A DNA stretch of 56,881 nt from Rhodospirillales bacterium (GTDB lineage Bacteria; Pseudomonadota; Alphaproteobacteria; Acetobacterales; Acetobacteraceae), in NCBI GenBank assembly GCA_028869995.1, contig JAGWQN010000112.1, positions 1 through 56,881 on the forward strand. The letters run 5' to 3'. The notes under the pieces were generated by a model. The model saw only the letters and a program-made list of their open reading frames with translations, had not been told where the DNA came from and did no database searches. Positions 33,321-42,322 of this stretch are shown here, piece after piece. Positions within the stretch are counted from its first letter, which is position 1. Every line of letters begins with the position of its first letter. Both the position numbers and the translations under genes were made by a program.

Positions 33321-34131
33321 CCTGTTCCTCCACGCGGTCTTCCTCTCCTTCCGCGGCCGCGCGCACGAGGATCGGCGCGAACGGCGCCGCCTGCCGCAAC
33401 CGCACCAACCCGCCACGCGCCATCTCGAGCCCGGCGATCAGCGTGCTCGCCAGCGCCGCCCGCCGCTCGGTCGGCGAGACCAGCTCGGCGGGCAGGAAGG
33501 CCTCCAGGCTCGACCAGTCCGGCAGGCTGCCCACCAACCGGGCGAGCCGTGCCAGCGCGTCCTTGACGGTCCAGACCGTGAGCGGGCTCGGCCTCCAGAT
33601 GCGCTGGCCGGCCGCGCGGCGCACCGCGGCGAGATAGGCGCGCAGCAGGCTCGGCAGGTCGAGCGCCAGCCGCGAGCGGTCGATCTCGGTCAGCGACTCG
33701 GGGGCGCCGCGCGCAAAAACGTCGCGCCCCAGTTGCGGGCGGGCGCCCAGCCAGGCGGCGGCGGCGCGCATGCGGGCGAGCTCCGCAAGGCGGGCGGCAA
33801 GCACGTCGGCGGCAAGCGCGCCCTCGTCGGCCGCCTCGTCCCCCTTGGGCAGCAGCAGGCGCGACTTGAGCCAGGTGAGCCACGCCGCCATGACCAGCCA
33901 GTCGGCGGCGAGCTCGAGACGGATGCTGCGCGCGCCCTCGATGACCGCCAGATACTGCTCGACCAGGCCCAGGATGGAGACGCGGGCCAGATCCACCTTC
34001 TGCGCGCGCGCCAGCTCCAGCAGCAGGTCGAGCGGCCCCTCGAACCCCTCGAGACGAACCACCAGCGCGTCCGCGGCGTTGCCCGCAGCCGCGTCCGCAA
34101 CCCCATCGGCGGCGACGAGCGCCTCGCTCAC
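33313..34131 (-). CDS. scpA: Segregation and condensation protein ScpA (GTG start)
   Basis: The 272 residues start at a GTG overlapping the protease stop (GTGA). LVVRLEGFEGPLDLLLELARAQKVDL is the signature opening of ScpA, and WLTWLKSRLLLP and VVRFLAILELARRGLVR-like RGGLVRLRQAAPFAPI close the SMC-binding kleisin. The frame is open upstream past the protease gene, but the family starts here. It bridges the SMC heads with ScpB. Confidence 0.94.
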   Translation of the reverse strand: MSEALVAADGVADAAAGNAADALVVRLEGFEGPLDLLLELARAQKVDLARVSILGLVEQYLAVIEGARSIRLELAADWLVMAAWLTWLKSRLLLPKGDEAADEGALAADVLAARLAELARMRAAAAWLGARPQLGRDVFARGAPESLTEIDRSRLALDLPSLLRAYLAAVRRAAGQRIWRPSPLTVWTVKDALARLARLVGSLPDWSSLEAFLPAELVSPTERRAALASTLIAGLEMARGGLVRLRQAAPFAPILVRAAAEGEEDRVEEQDG

Positions 34132-34817
34132 GGGGCATTGCCCGACAGCAGCAGCACGACGCGCAGCGCCGCTGGCAGGAGCCGGTCGAGCGCCGCGCCG
34201 ACGGGGTTGAACGCGTAGCCGAATTCGCGCGCCAGCTCCGGCAGCACGAAGACCACCAGCAGCACGACCAGGATGCCGTAGCGTTCGGCCCGCGCCCACA
34301 CCCGCGCGGCCGACTCCGGCAGCAGGCCGACGGCGATGCGCCCGCCGTCGAGCGGCGGGATGGGGAGCAGGTTGAACAGGCCGAGCACGAGGTTGGTGAG
34401 GATGAAGGCGAACAGGAAGCTCTCCGCCGCGTGCCCGAGCCCGGGCGGCAGCATCGCGGTGAGGTGAAAGGCGAGGCCGCCGAGCCAGGCGAGCAGGAAG
34501 TTCATCCCCGGCCCCGCCATCGCCACCCACATCATGCCGCGCCGCGGGTTGGCAAAGCGCCACGCCGCCACCGGCACCGGCTTGGCCCAGCCGAACATGA
34601 ACGCGACCCGGTGGATCGTCAGCAGCTGGCCGATCAGCAGCAGGCCGGGCAGCAGGATGGTGCCAACCCGGTCGACGTGCACCAGCGGGTTGAGCGAGAG
34701 ACGTCCGGCCCGCCGCGCGGTGTCGTCGCCGAGCGCGAGCGCGGCGAAGCCATGGGCCGCCTCGTGCAGCGTGATCGCCAGCACCGCGGCCAGCAGGGAG
34801 AGAATGAGATCGATCAA
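34128..34817 (-). CDS. Site-2-protease-like M50 membrane metallopeptidase
   Basis: This 229-residue protein of the short M50 class has ITLHEAAHGFAALALGD with the HEAAH zinc site in helix 1, and FNLLPIPPLDGGRIA with the third metal ligand aspartate. Four to six membrane spans are visible. The family cuts substrates inside the membrane. Its place between nagZ and scpA is the order I recall for this group of alphaproteobacteria. The substrate is unknown. Confidence 0.93.
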   Translation of the reverse strand: MIDLILSLLAAVLAITLHEAAHGFAALALGDDTARRAGRLSLNPLVHVDRVGTILLPGLLLIGQLLTIHRVAFMFGWAKPVPVAAWRFANPRRGMMWVAMAGPGMNFLLAWLGGLAFHLTAMLPPGLGHAAESFLFAFILTNLVLGLFNLLPIPPLDGGRIAVGLLPESAARVWARAERYGILVVLLVVFVLPELAREFGYAFNPVGAALDRLLPAALRVVLLLSGNAP

Positions 34818-34918
34818 GTCGGCTCCGGGGTCGCGCCCCGGCGGTTACATGCCGGAGCCGCGGCGGTCTAGCCTCAAAAGCCCCCCCGCGGAATGCCCCC
34901 GCGCATCCGCGGCGGGTG

Positions 34919-35959
34919 CTAACGCCCCGTGCCGCCCCCACGGCCGATGCGCGCGGCGTCCTCCGGGGTGAGCGGCGGGACCGCGCGCAGCACGTCAGCC
35001 GTCGCTGCATCGCCGGGGCACCACAGGGCCAGATCGCACCCGGCCTCGAGGCAGGCGAGCGCAAGGTCGGCGGGCGCGCCGCTCAGCGCGCCCATGGCCA
35101 GGTCGTCGGAGACCAACACGCCGCCGAAGCCGATCCGCCCGCGCACCACCTCGCGCAGGATCACGGGGGAGAGCGTGGCCGGGCGGGTGCGGTCCCAGGC
35201 GGTGAACAGCACATGCGCGGTCATCATCCAGGGCAGGTCGGCGTTGGCCGCGAAGGGCAGCAGGTCGTCGGGATCGACGCCGTCCACCACCGGCAAGGAC
35301 TCGTGGCTGTCCACCCGGGCACGGCCATGGCCCGGCACGTGCTTGCCGACCGGTATCACCCCCGCCGCCATCAGCCCTGCCGCGAAGGCCCGGCCGAGGC
35401 GGGCGACGTCGCGGGCATCACCGGGAAAGGCGCGGTCGCCGACGACCGTGCTGGCCCCCGGGAGCGCGCGGTCCAGCACCGGCGCCGCGACGACGTCGAA
35501 GCCCGCGGCGGCCGCGTCGTGGCCGATGGCCTCCCCGCCTGCCCTCGCCGCCTGTTCGGTCGCGAGCATCGAAGCGGGCGGCCGGGCGGGCCAATGCGGC
35601 GGGCGGAGGCGGGCGACGCGCCCCCCCTCCTGGTCGACCATCAGCAGCACGCCGGGCACGGCGGCGCGGATCTGTGCGATCAGCCGGGTGAGCTGCGCCG
35701 GATCGGCGATGTTGCGGGCAAACAGGATCACCCCTGCCGGCGGCAGGGCGGCGAACAGCCGCCGTTCGTCGTCGGTGAGCGCGGTGGCGGCGATCCCGAC
35801 GATGGCGGCGCGGGGCGGTGGCGGCGCGATGGTGCGGGTCCCGTTAGGACCGGACAGGCGCGCAGACGCCGCCCTGGGCCCGAACCTGGACGCAGAAGGC
35901 GCGGGCGGCCTCGAACGACGCGAATCCGCCCATGCGGACCCGCCACCAGGTGTTGCCAT
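34919..35959 (-). CDS. nagZ: Beta-N-acetylhexosaminidase NagZ; start uncertain
   Basis: This glycoside hydrolase family 3 enzyme removes GlcNAc from anhydro-muropeptides in the cytosol during wall recycling. GKHVPGHGRARVDSHESLPVV carries the Asp/His dyad loop, and VLVSDDLAMGAL the nucleophile aspartate; VDQEGGRVARLRPP is also diagnostic. The only upstream ATG (35959) overlaps the SPOR gene by 116 bases and adds about 43 residues without family resemblance. The family begins at PRAAIVGIAATALTDDE, just after an ATC at 35830. So the true start is probably near 35830 with no canonical codon there. Confidence 0.92.
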   Translation of the reverse strand: MATPGGGSAWADSRRSRPPAPSASRFGPRAASARLSGPNGTRTIAPPPPRAAIVGIAATALTDDERRLFAALPPAGVILFARNIADPAQLTRLIAQIRAAVPGVLLMVDQEGGRVARLRPPHWPARPPASMLATEQAARAGGEAIGHDAAAAGFDVVAAPVLDRALPGASTVVGDRAFPGDARDVARLGRAFAAGLMAAGVIPVGKHVPGHGRARVDSHESLPVVDGVDPDDLLPFAANADLPWMMTAHVLFTAWDRTRPATLSPVILREVVRGRIGFGGVLVSDDLAMGALSGAPADLALACLEAGCDLALWCPGDAATADVLRAVPPLTPEDAARIGRGGGTGR

Positions 35960-36854
35960 GCACCAGGGCTTTGGTGAGCAGCGGCGCCCGATGCCCGAGC
36001 AGGCCGGGCATCCGCTCCGACAGGATCTGCCATTCCGCGCGCGCCGATGCCTCGGTGGGCAGGGCGGCGAGCTGCACCTCGGCGCCGCCCGCGGGCCCGT
36101 TGGCCGCTGCCCCGGCGGCCGGTGCCGCGCCCGGCATGGGCGCCATCGCGATCGCCGTCTTCGGCACCGCTATCCGTGTCCAGGCGGGCGCGGGCGTGGG
36201 TGTCGGCGGCAGCGGCAGGGCGGCTGTCAATGTCGTCGCGGCCGCGCCGGACGGCGGCGGTGCAGCCACGGCCGTCGCGGGGTTCGTGCCCGATGTCGCA
36301 CGCGGCGGCTCGGCTGCCGCCTGGGCCGTGCCGGCTTGGATCGGGCCGGTTGAGGCCTGGTTGGTGGGGACCTGGTTGGTTGCGGCCTGGTTCGCTTGGG
36401 CCTCGGTGCCGGCCGGGGTGCGCGCCGGCATCGCCGCACCGGTCTGGCCGGCGCCGGATGGCGTCTGCGCCGCCTTGTGCTCGTCACGCGCCAGCGCCGC
36501 GAGATCGGGTGTTTCCGGCCCGGGCATCACCTGGTCCTGGCTGGCCGGCAGCGTGCCGTTGAAGATCGCGTTGTTGGCACCGACGACCTTCATGCCGCCG
36601 GGATTGACCGGCTTCACCCGCCAGGGCCCGCTCTGCGCGGCCACGACCGGCAGCCCGTGCGGGCGCAGCATCGCCTGAACCGCGACCGCCAGCACCATCA
36701 CGACGGCGATCCCGGCGGCGACGACGATCATGTTGCGCGTCGTCCGGTCGATCCCCGGACGACGCCGCTGCACGCGAAAACCGGCAGTCGCCCGCGGGAT
36801 TTCGAACTCGTCCTCGTAACTCTGCTCGTCGTAGGTGCGGCGGCTGTGGCTCAT
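35844..36854 (-). CDS. SPOR-domain membrane protein
   Basis: The 336 residues have a short acidic cytosolic end, one helix at about residues 42-62 (MIVVAAGIAVVMVLAVAVQAML), a long low-complexity periplasmic region rich in A, P, T, Q (repeats such as NQAATNQVPTNQAS) and a C-terminal SPOR domain from about 265 (WQILSERMPGLLG...WWRVRMGGFASFEAARAFC). SPOR domains bind glycan strands lacking stem peptides at division sites. It is encoded between argS and nagZ, a frequent arrangement in this group. Confidence 0.9.
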   Translation of the reverse strand: MSHSRRTYDEQSYEDEFEIPRATAGFRVQRRRPGIDRTTRNMIVVAAGIAVVMVLAVAVQAMLRPHGLPVVAAQSGPWRVKPVNPGGMKVVGANNAIFNGTLPASQDQVMPGPETPDLAALARDEHKAAQTPSGAGQTGAAMPARTPAGTEAQANQAATNQVPTNQASTGPIQAGTAQAAAEPPRATSGTNPATAVAAPPPSGAAATTLTAALPLPPTPTPAPAWTRIAVPKTAIAMAPMPGAAPAAGAAANGPAGGAEVQLAALPTEASARAEWQILSERMPGLLGHRAPLLTKALVHGNTWWRVRMGGFASFEAARAFCVQVRAQGGVCAPVRS

Positions 36855-36901
36855 CCCATCACTCTCCGGGGGCGCGGCTCCGCCGATCGTTCACGGCGCC
36901 G

Positions 36902-38677
36902 CTAACGCATCTCCTCGACCGGCGTGACACCGAGCACCGCCATCCCCGATCGGAGCACCACCGCCACCGCCGCCACCAGCGCGACACGGGCGGCGGTCTC
37001 GGCAGGCCGGTCCTCGATCAGGAACCGCAGTGCGGCATCGTCACGCCCTCGGTTCCATAGCATATGAAAGTCACTTGCTAAATCATAGAGGAAAAACGCG
37101 ATTCGGTGCGGCTCCCGGGCCTGGGCCGCGCCCTCGACCAGACGCGGCCAGGCGGCGAGGCGGCGCAAAACGGCCAATTCCGCGCTGTCCTCCAGCGCCG
37201 CGAGGGTCTGCGGGCCGCATCCGGGCCCGATCCCGCGCTCCTCGGCCGCACGCAGCACCGAGCGGGCGCGCGCGTGCGCATACTGCACGTAGAAGACCGG
37301 GTTCTCGCGCGTCTGCGCCACCGCGAGATCGAGATCGAACGTCATCTGCGCGTCGTTCTTGCGCATCAGCATGGTGAAGCGGATCGAGCCGGCATCGACC
37401 TCCTCGAGCAGGTCCGCAACCGTGACGAACGTGCCGGCGCGCTTGCTCATCCGCACCTGCTCGCCGCCCTTCTGGAAATGGACGATCTGGCACAGCGCCA
37501 CCTCGAACGAGGCGCCGCCGATCGCGGCCACCGCCGCCTTCATGCGCGGCAGATAGCCGCCGTGGTCGGCGCCGAGCACGTCGATCAGGATCTCCGCGCC
37601 GCGCGCGATCTTGTCCGCGTGATAGGCGATGTCGTTGGCAAAATACGTCGCCGTACCATCGGATTTCCGCAGCGGCCGGTCGACGTCGTCGCCGAAGCGC
37701 GTGGCGCGGAAAAGGGTCTGCTCGCGCGGCTCCCAGTCCTCGGGCAGCTTGCCCTTGGGCGGCTCGAGCACGCCCTCGTAGATCAGGTCGCGCTCGCGCA
37801 GTGCCGCGATCATGCGGTCGGCGGCACCGCTCTCGACCAGCGCGCGTTCGGAGCTGAAGATGTCGTGGCGAATGCCGAGGCGCGCGAGGTCGTCCTTGAT
37901 GGTCTCGAGCAGGAAGGCGATGGCGAACGCGCGAACGGGCTCGAGCCAGAACTCGGGGTCCGCGGGCATGGCGCCGGGGGCCAGCGCCTCGCCATGCGCC
38001 TCGACCAGGCCGCGCGCGACGTCGCGCAGATAGTCGCCGCCGTATTGCAGGCCGCCCGGAATACGGGCGGCAAACTCGTCCTGCGTCAGCTCCGTCCCCA
38101 GAGCCTCGAGATAGCGCCAGTATGTGGCCCAGGCCAGGGCGGTGACCTGGTTGCCGGCGTCGTTGACGTAGAACTCGCGCGTGACGCGGTAGCCGGCCTT
38201 GGCGAGCAGGTTCGCCAGCGCGTCCCCCACCACTGCGCCGCGGCAATGGCCGACATGCAGCGGACCGGTCGGGTTGGCCGAGACGAACTCGACATTGACG
38301 GCCACGCCGCCGCCGATCGCGCTGTCGCCATAGGCTTCGGCCTGCGCCAGCACGGTGGGGACGATGCCGCGCCAGGCATCGGCCTCGAGGGTGAGGTTGA
38401 GGAAGCCTGGGCCGGCCACCTCGGCGGCGGCGATCGGCGCCATCGTCGCCAGGCGCTGGGCCAGCATCGCGGCGATCTCGGCGGGCTTGCGGCCGGCGGC
38501 GCGGGCGGTGACCATCGCCGCGTTGCTGGCCATCTCGCCCCTGCCCTCCTCGCGCGGCGGCGCCACCTCGACGCGGGCGAGCACCTCCGCGGGCAGGGCG
38601 GGAAAGGCATCGGCGAGGGCGGCGAGCACACGCTCGCGGACAGCCGCATAGAGGTCGGGCGTCGTGGACTGAGACAT
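36902..38677 (-). CDS. argS: Arginyl-tRNA synthetase
   Basis: This 591-residue class I enzyme has an N-terminal additional domain, FVSANPTGPLHVGHCRGAVVGDAL with the HVGH site, GADHGGYLPRMKAAV, EQVRMSKRAGTFV in the place of KMSKS and a C-terminal anticodon-binding bundle (VQYAHARARSVLR). The ATG at 38677 is chosen for its family start (MSQSTTPDLYAAVRERV); a further ATG upstream has no support. It is the first gene of the minus-strand housekeeping run and is divergent from the GMC gene. Confidence 0.96.
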   Translation of the reverse strand: MSQSTTPDLYAAVRERVLAALADAFPALPAEVLARVEVAPPREEGRGEMASNAAMVTARAAGRKPAEIAAMLAQRLATMAPIAAAEVAGPGFLNLTLEADAWRGIVPTVLAQAEAYGDSAIGGGVAVNVEFVSANPTGPLHVGHCRGAVVGDALANLLAKAGYRVTREFYVNDAGNQVTALAWATYWRYLEALGTELTQDEFAARIPGGLQYGGDYLRDVARGLVEAHGEALAPGAMPADPEFWLEPVRAFAIAFLLETIKDDLARLGIRHDIFSSERALVESGAADRMIAALRERDLIYEGVLEPPKGKLPEDWEPREQTLFRATRFGDDVDRPLRKSDGTATYFANDIAYHADKIARGAEILIDVLGADHGGYLPRMKAAVAAIGGASFEVALCQIVHFQKGGEQVRMSKRAGTFVTVADLLEEVDAGSIRFTMLMRKNDAQMTFDLDLAVAQTRENPVFYVQYAHARARSVLRAAEERGIGPGCGPQTLAALEDSAELAVLRRLAAWPRLVEGAAQAREPHRIAFFLYDLASDFHMLWNRGRDDAALRFLIEDRPAETAARVALVAAVAVVLRSGMAVLGVTPVEEMR

Positions 38678-38775
38678 GTCCGCTCCGCTAGCCCAAATGC
38701 CGCGCCGCATCAAAGCAGCACTGGTTTGCGCCGCGGCGATGCCGCCGCGATACTTCGCCAACGGGAGAATCGTTC

Positions 38776-40371
38776 ATGGAGCGGATCGAGGCGGACTATG
38801 TCATCGTCGGCGCGGGTTCGGCCGGCTGCGTGCTGGCCAACCGGCTTTCCGCCGACCCCGCGACCCGCGTGGTGCTGCTCGAGGCGGGCGGCCCGGATCG
38901 CGATCCCTGGATCCACATCCCCGCCGGCTTCTACCGCAACATCTACAACCCGCGGATCACCTGGCAGTTCGAGACCGAGCCGGTGCCGGGGATGGGCGGG
39001 CGGCGGCTGCCCTGGCCGCGCGGCAAGGTGCTGGGAGGCTCCTCCGCGATCAACGGCCTGATCTACATCCGCGGCCAGCGCGAGGATTTCGACCTGTGGC
39101 GGCAGATGGGCTGCGAGGGATGGTCGTATGCCGACGTGCTGCCCTATTTCCGCCGCGCCGAGGACCAGGAGCGGGGGGCGGATGCGTTCCACGGCGCGGG
39201 CGGCCCGCTCTCGGTTTCGGACCTGCGCTCGCCGCACGTGCTGCACGATGCGCTGATCGCCGCCGCGCAGCAGGCGGGCATCCCCTTCAACGCGGATTTC
39301 AACGGCGCCGAGCAGGAGGGCGTCGGCACACTGCAGGTCACGGTCCGCGGTCGCCGGCGCTGCAGCGCCGCCGTGGGCTATCTGCGCCCGGCGATGGCGC
39401 GCCCGAACCTGCGCGTCGTGACGCATGCGCTCGCCAGCCGCGTCCTGCTCGAGGGCCGGCGGGCGCGCGGTGTCGCCTTCACGCGGGGCGGTGCCTCCTG
39501 CGAGGCGCTGGCGGCGCGCGAGGTGATCCTGGCCGGCGGGTCGATCGCCTCGCCGCAGCTGTTGCAGCTCTCGGGGATCGGCCCCGGGGCGCTGCTCGCG
39601 GGGCTGGGCATCGAGGTGGTGCACGCGCTGCCGGGCGTGGGCGAAAACCTGCAGGACCATCTGGGCGCGCGCACGATCATGCGACTGAAGGACGTGGTGA
39701 CGCTCAACGAGGTGTCGCACTCGCTGTGGCGCAAGGGGCTCGAGGGCGCGCGCTACCTCCTCACCGGCTCGGGCGCGCTGATGACCGGTGCTGCGCCGAT
39801 CGGCATGTTCATCAAGACCAGGCCTGAGCTCGCCTCGCCCGACATCGAATACCAGTTCCTCGCCGGCAGCGCGGATAAGTCGGGCGGGAGCATGCACGAT
39901 TTCCCCGGCTGCACGCTGATCGCCATTCCCTGCCGGCCGGAAAGCCGCGGCTGGCTGCGCGTCACGTCGCGCGACCCCGGGGCCGCACCCGCGATCCAGC
40001 CGAACTACCTCGCAACTCAGAACGACCGTGAAACCATCGTCGCCGGCATGCGCCTGGCGCGCCGGGTGATGCAGCAGCCGGCGATGGCGCGCTTCGTCGC
40101 CGCGCCCTACATGCCTGGTGCCGGCGCGGACAGCGACGAGGCGCTGCTCGAGCATGTACGCAAGACATCCGGCACGACGTTCCACCCGACCAGCACCTGC
40201 ATGATGGGGCACCAGCCGGGCTGCGTGGTCGATCCGCAGCTGCGGGTGCATGGCATCGAGCGGCTGCGCGTGGCCGACGCCTCGGTGATGCCGACCGTGG
40301 TCTCGGGCAACACCAACGCCGCCGTGATCATGATCGCGGAAAAAGCGGCGGACCTGATTCTCACGGCGTGA
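38776..40371 (+). CDS. GMC-family flavin oxidoreductase (choline dehydrogenase-like)
   Basis: The 531 residues have the FAD-binding start DYVIVGAGSAGCVLANRLS with VVLLEAGG, the GMC signature PWPRGKVLGGSSAINGLIY, and a C-terminal domain with FHPTSTCMMG and the active-site region VSGNTNAAVIMIAEKAADLI. These oxidise primary or secondary alcohols using FAD, and many members are annotated as alcohol or choline dehydrogenase without proof. It has no signal peptide. It is divergent from argS and followed 13 bases later by a TauE/SafE permease gene. Confidence 0.92.
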   Translation: MERIEADYVIVGAGSAGCVLANRLSADPATRVVLLEAGGPDRDPWIHIPAGFYRNIYNPRITWQFETEPVPGMGGRRLPWPRGKVLGGSSAINGLIYIRGQREDFDLWRQMGCEGWSYADVLPYFRRAEDQERGADAFHGAGGPLSVSDLRSPHVLHDALIAAAQQAGIPFNADFNGAEQEGVGTLQVTVRGRRRCSAAVGYLRPAMARPNLRVVTHALASRVLLEGRRARGVAFTRGGASCEALAAREVILAGGSIASPQLLQLSGIGPGALLAGLGIEVVHALPGVGENLQDHLGARTIMRLKDVVTLNEVSHSLWRKGLEGARYLLTGSGALMTGAAPIGMFIKTRPELASPDIEYQFLAGSADKSGGSMHDFPGCTLIAIPCRPESRGWLRVTSRDPGAAPAIQPNYLATQNDRETIVAGMRLARRVMQQPAMARFVAAPYMPGAGADSDEALLEHVRKTSGTTFHPTSTCMMGHQPGCVVDPQLRVHGIERLRVADASVMPTVVSGNTNAAVIMIAEKAADLILTA

Positions 40372-40384
40372 AGGCCTGACATCG

Positions 40385-41128
40385 ATGATCGTTCTGCTTC
40401 TGCTCTTTGCGGCGGCTTTCGGCGGGGGCGCGCTCAACGCGCTCGCCGGCGGCGGCACCTTCCTCACCTTCCCTGCCCTCGTTTTCGCCGGCGTGCCGCC
40501 GATCATGGCGAACGCGACCAGCGCGATCGCGACCATGCCTGGCTATGTCGCGAGCGTCGCGGCGACGCACCGCGATGCCGGCCCGGTCGGCGCTGCCAGC
40601 GTGCCGCAGCTCAGCCTGGTGGCGCTCATCGGCGGGATCGCGGGGGCGGTGCTGCTGCTGGTGACGCCCTCGCGGGTGTTCAGCTTCGTCGTGCCCTGGG
40701 TGCTGCTTGCGGCCACGCTGCTGTTCGCGGCCGGGCCGTCGCTGCTGCGCCGGCAGCGCGGCGGGACGGCGGCGGGTCTCGGCACGGTCGCGGCGACAAT
40801 CCTCGCGATCTCGACCTATGGCGGCTATTTCAACGGCGGCCTCGGCATCCTGCTGCTGGCCGCTCTCGGCTTGCTCGGGCTTGCCGACATTCACCGCATG
40901 AACGCGCTCAAGAACCTGCTCTCGGCGGTGCTGTCGGTCGTCTCGGTGGCGACCTTTGCGGCGGCCGGGATCGTGGTCTGGCGCGATGCGTTGCTGATGG
41001 CGGCTGCGGCAGCCCTTGGCGGCTATTGCGGAGCGCACTGGGGCCGGCGCGTGCCGCAGCGCGCGCTGCGCCTGACGATCGTTGCGATCGGGGCCGTGCT
41101 GACGGCGCTGTTCTTCCGTCGCCTGTGA
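40385..41128 (+). CDS. TauE/SafE-family permease
   Basis: The 247 residues make eight likely spans. The start MIVLLLLFAAAFGGGALNALAGGGTFLTFPALVFAG contains the N-terminal half motif, and TYGGYFNGGLGILLLAALGL the second half. Family members export sulfite, sulfoacetate or small organic anions. It lies 13 bases after the GMC dehydrogenase gene, so the two may share a substrate that is oxidised and exported. Confidence 0.9.
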   Translation: MIVLLLLFAAAFGGGALNALAGGGTFLTFPALVFAGVPPIMANATSAIATMPGYVASVAATHRDAGPVGAASVPQLSLVALIGGIAGAVLLLVTPSRVFSFVVPWVLLAATLLFAAGPSLLRRQRGGTAAGLGTVAATILAISTYGGYFNGGLGILLLAALGLLGLADIHRMNALKNLLSAVLSVVSVATFAAAGIVVWRDALLMAAAAALGGYCGAHWGRRVPQRALRLTIVAIGAVLTALFFRRL

Positions 41129-41132
41129 GGCG

Positions 41133-41147
41133 CCCGTCCCCGACGGG
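41133..41147. terminator. Small hairpin between convergent genes
   Basis: CCCGTC and GACGGG form a 6-bp stem with a CCC loop between the TauE-like gene and the convergent dGTPase gene. It lacks a T-tract. Confidence 0.3.
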
Positions 41148-41164
41148 GCCAGCCTGATCGCGCG

Positions 41165-42322
41165 CTAGCCGCGGAACGAAAGATCCGTGAGCCGGCGGTA
41201 TTCGTCGGCGGCAAAGCGATCGGTCATGCCCGCGACATAGTCGCAGACCGCGAGCGCCGCGCGGTCCGTTGCGCCCTGCTCGCCGGCACGGGCACGCCAA
41301 TCCTCGGGGAGCATGCGCGGATCGGCGGCGAGCAGCGAGAACAACGCACCGGTGACGCTGCGTGCCTTGGTGGTCATGCGCACGACGCGCCAGTGGCGGT
41401 ACATGCGGCTGAACAGGAAGTCGCGGATGGCGGCCCGCGCCTCCGCCATGGCTGGCGTGAACGCGACGACCGGGCGCCCGGCGTGGCGAACCGCCTCGGC
41501 GTCGCGCGGGGCCAGTTGCGCGAGCCGGGCGCCGGTTTCCGCCATCACGTCCTCGATCATCGCGTTGACGACGCGGCGGATGGTCTCGTGGCGCAGCCGC
41601 GGCGGCGGCATGTCGAGGCTGGCATGGCGGGCCTCGGCCAGTGCCGGCCCGACCACCGGCAGATGGTCGATGTCCTCGATCGAAAACAGGCGCGCACGCA
41701 GCCCGTCGTCGAGGTCGTGGCTGGTGTAGGCGATGTCGTCGGCGAGCGAGGCGACCTGCGCCTCGGCCGAGGCGTAGGTGTCGAGCTCGAGGTCGTGTCC
41801 GCGATCATATTCGGCGACATAGCCCGGCGGGTCGGGCAGCGGGCCGTTGTGCTTGGCCAGGCCCTCCAGCGTCTCCCAGGTCAGGTTCAGCCCGTCCCAG
41901 CCGGCATAGTGGTTTTCGAGCAGGGTGACGATACGCAACGACTGCGCGTTGTGATCGAAGCCGCCATAGGGGGCCATCATGCCCGCGAGCGCCTCCTCGC
42001 CGGCGTGGCCGAAGGGCGGGTGGCCGAGATCGTGGGCGAGAGCGAGCGTCTCGGCAAGGTCTTCGTCGAGACCGAGAGCGCGGGCAAGCGAGCGGGCAAC
42101 CTGAGCGACCTCGAGGCTGTGGGTCAGGCGGGTGCGGTAGAAATCACCCTCGTGATTGACGAAGACCTGGGTCTTGTACTGCAGCTTGCGGAAGGCGGCG
42201 CTGTGCACGATGCGGTCGCGGTCGCGCTGCCAGGGCGACCGCGTGCGGCTTTCCGGCTCCGCGTGAAGGCGCCCGCGCGAGGTCTCCTCGCGGACCGCCC
42301 AGGGTTGCAGCGGCGGTCGCAT
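41165..42322 (-). CDS. Deoxyguanosinetriphosphate triphosphohydrolase-like protein (HD domain)
   Basis: The 385 residues have the dGTPase arrangement: RDRIVHSAAFRKLQYKTQVFVNHEGDFYRTRLTHSLEVAQVARSLAR, then AHDLGHPPFGHAGEEAL, with the H...HD...D metal set complete. Such proteins cleave dNTP to deoxynucleoside and triphosphate. The ATG at 42322 shares its A with the glycosyltransferase TGA (TGATG). That is an odd place for a nucleotide enzyme and probably reflects simple operon packing. Confidence 0.92.
   Translation of the reverse strand: MRPPLQPWAVREETSRGRLHAEPESRTRSPWQRDRDRIVHSAAFRKLQYKTQVFVNHEGDFYRTRLTHSLEVAQVARSLARALGLDEDLAETLALAHDLGHPPFGHAGEEALAGMMAPYGGFDHNAQSLRIVTLLENHYAGWDGLNLTWETLEGLAKHNGPLPDPPGYVAEYDRGHDLELDTYASAEAQVASLADDIAYTSHDLDDGLRARLFSIEDIDHLPVVGPALAEARHASLDMPPPRLRHETIRRVVNAMIEDVMAETGARLAQLAPRDAEAVRHAGRPVVAFTPAMAEARAAIRDFLFSRMYRHWRVVRMTTKARSVTGALFSLLAADPRMLPEDWRARAGEQGATDRAALAVCDYVAGMTDRFAADEYRRLTDLSFRG

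Noticed and set aside
37106-39061. A 651-codon plus-strand open frame
   Set aside because: It is antisense to argS over most of its length and only reaches the GMC gene in the wrong frame.
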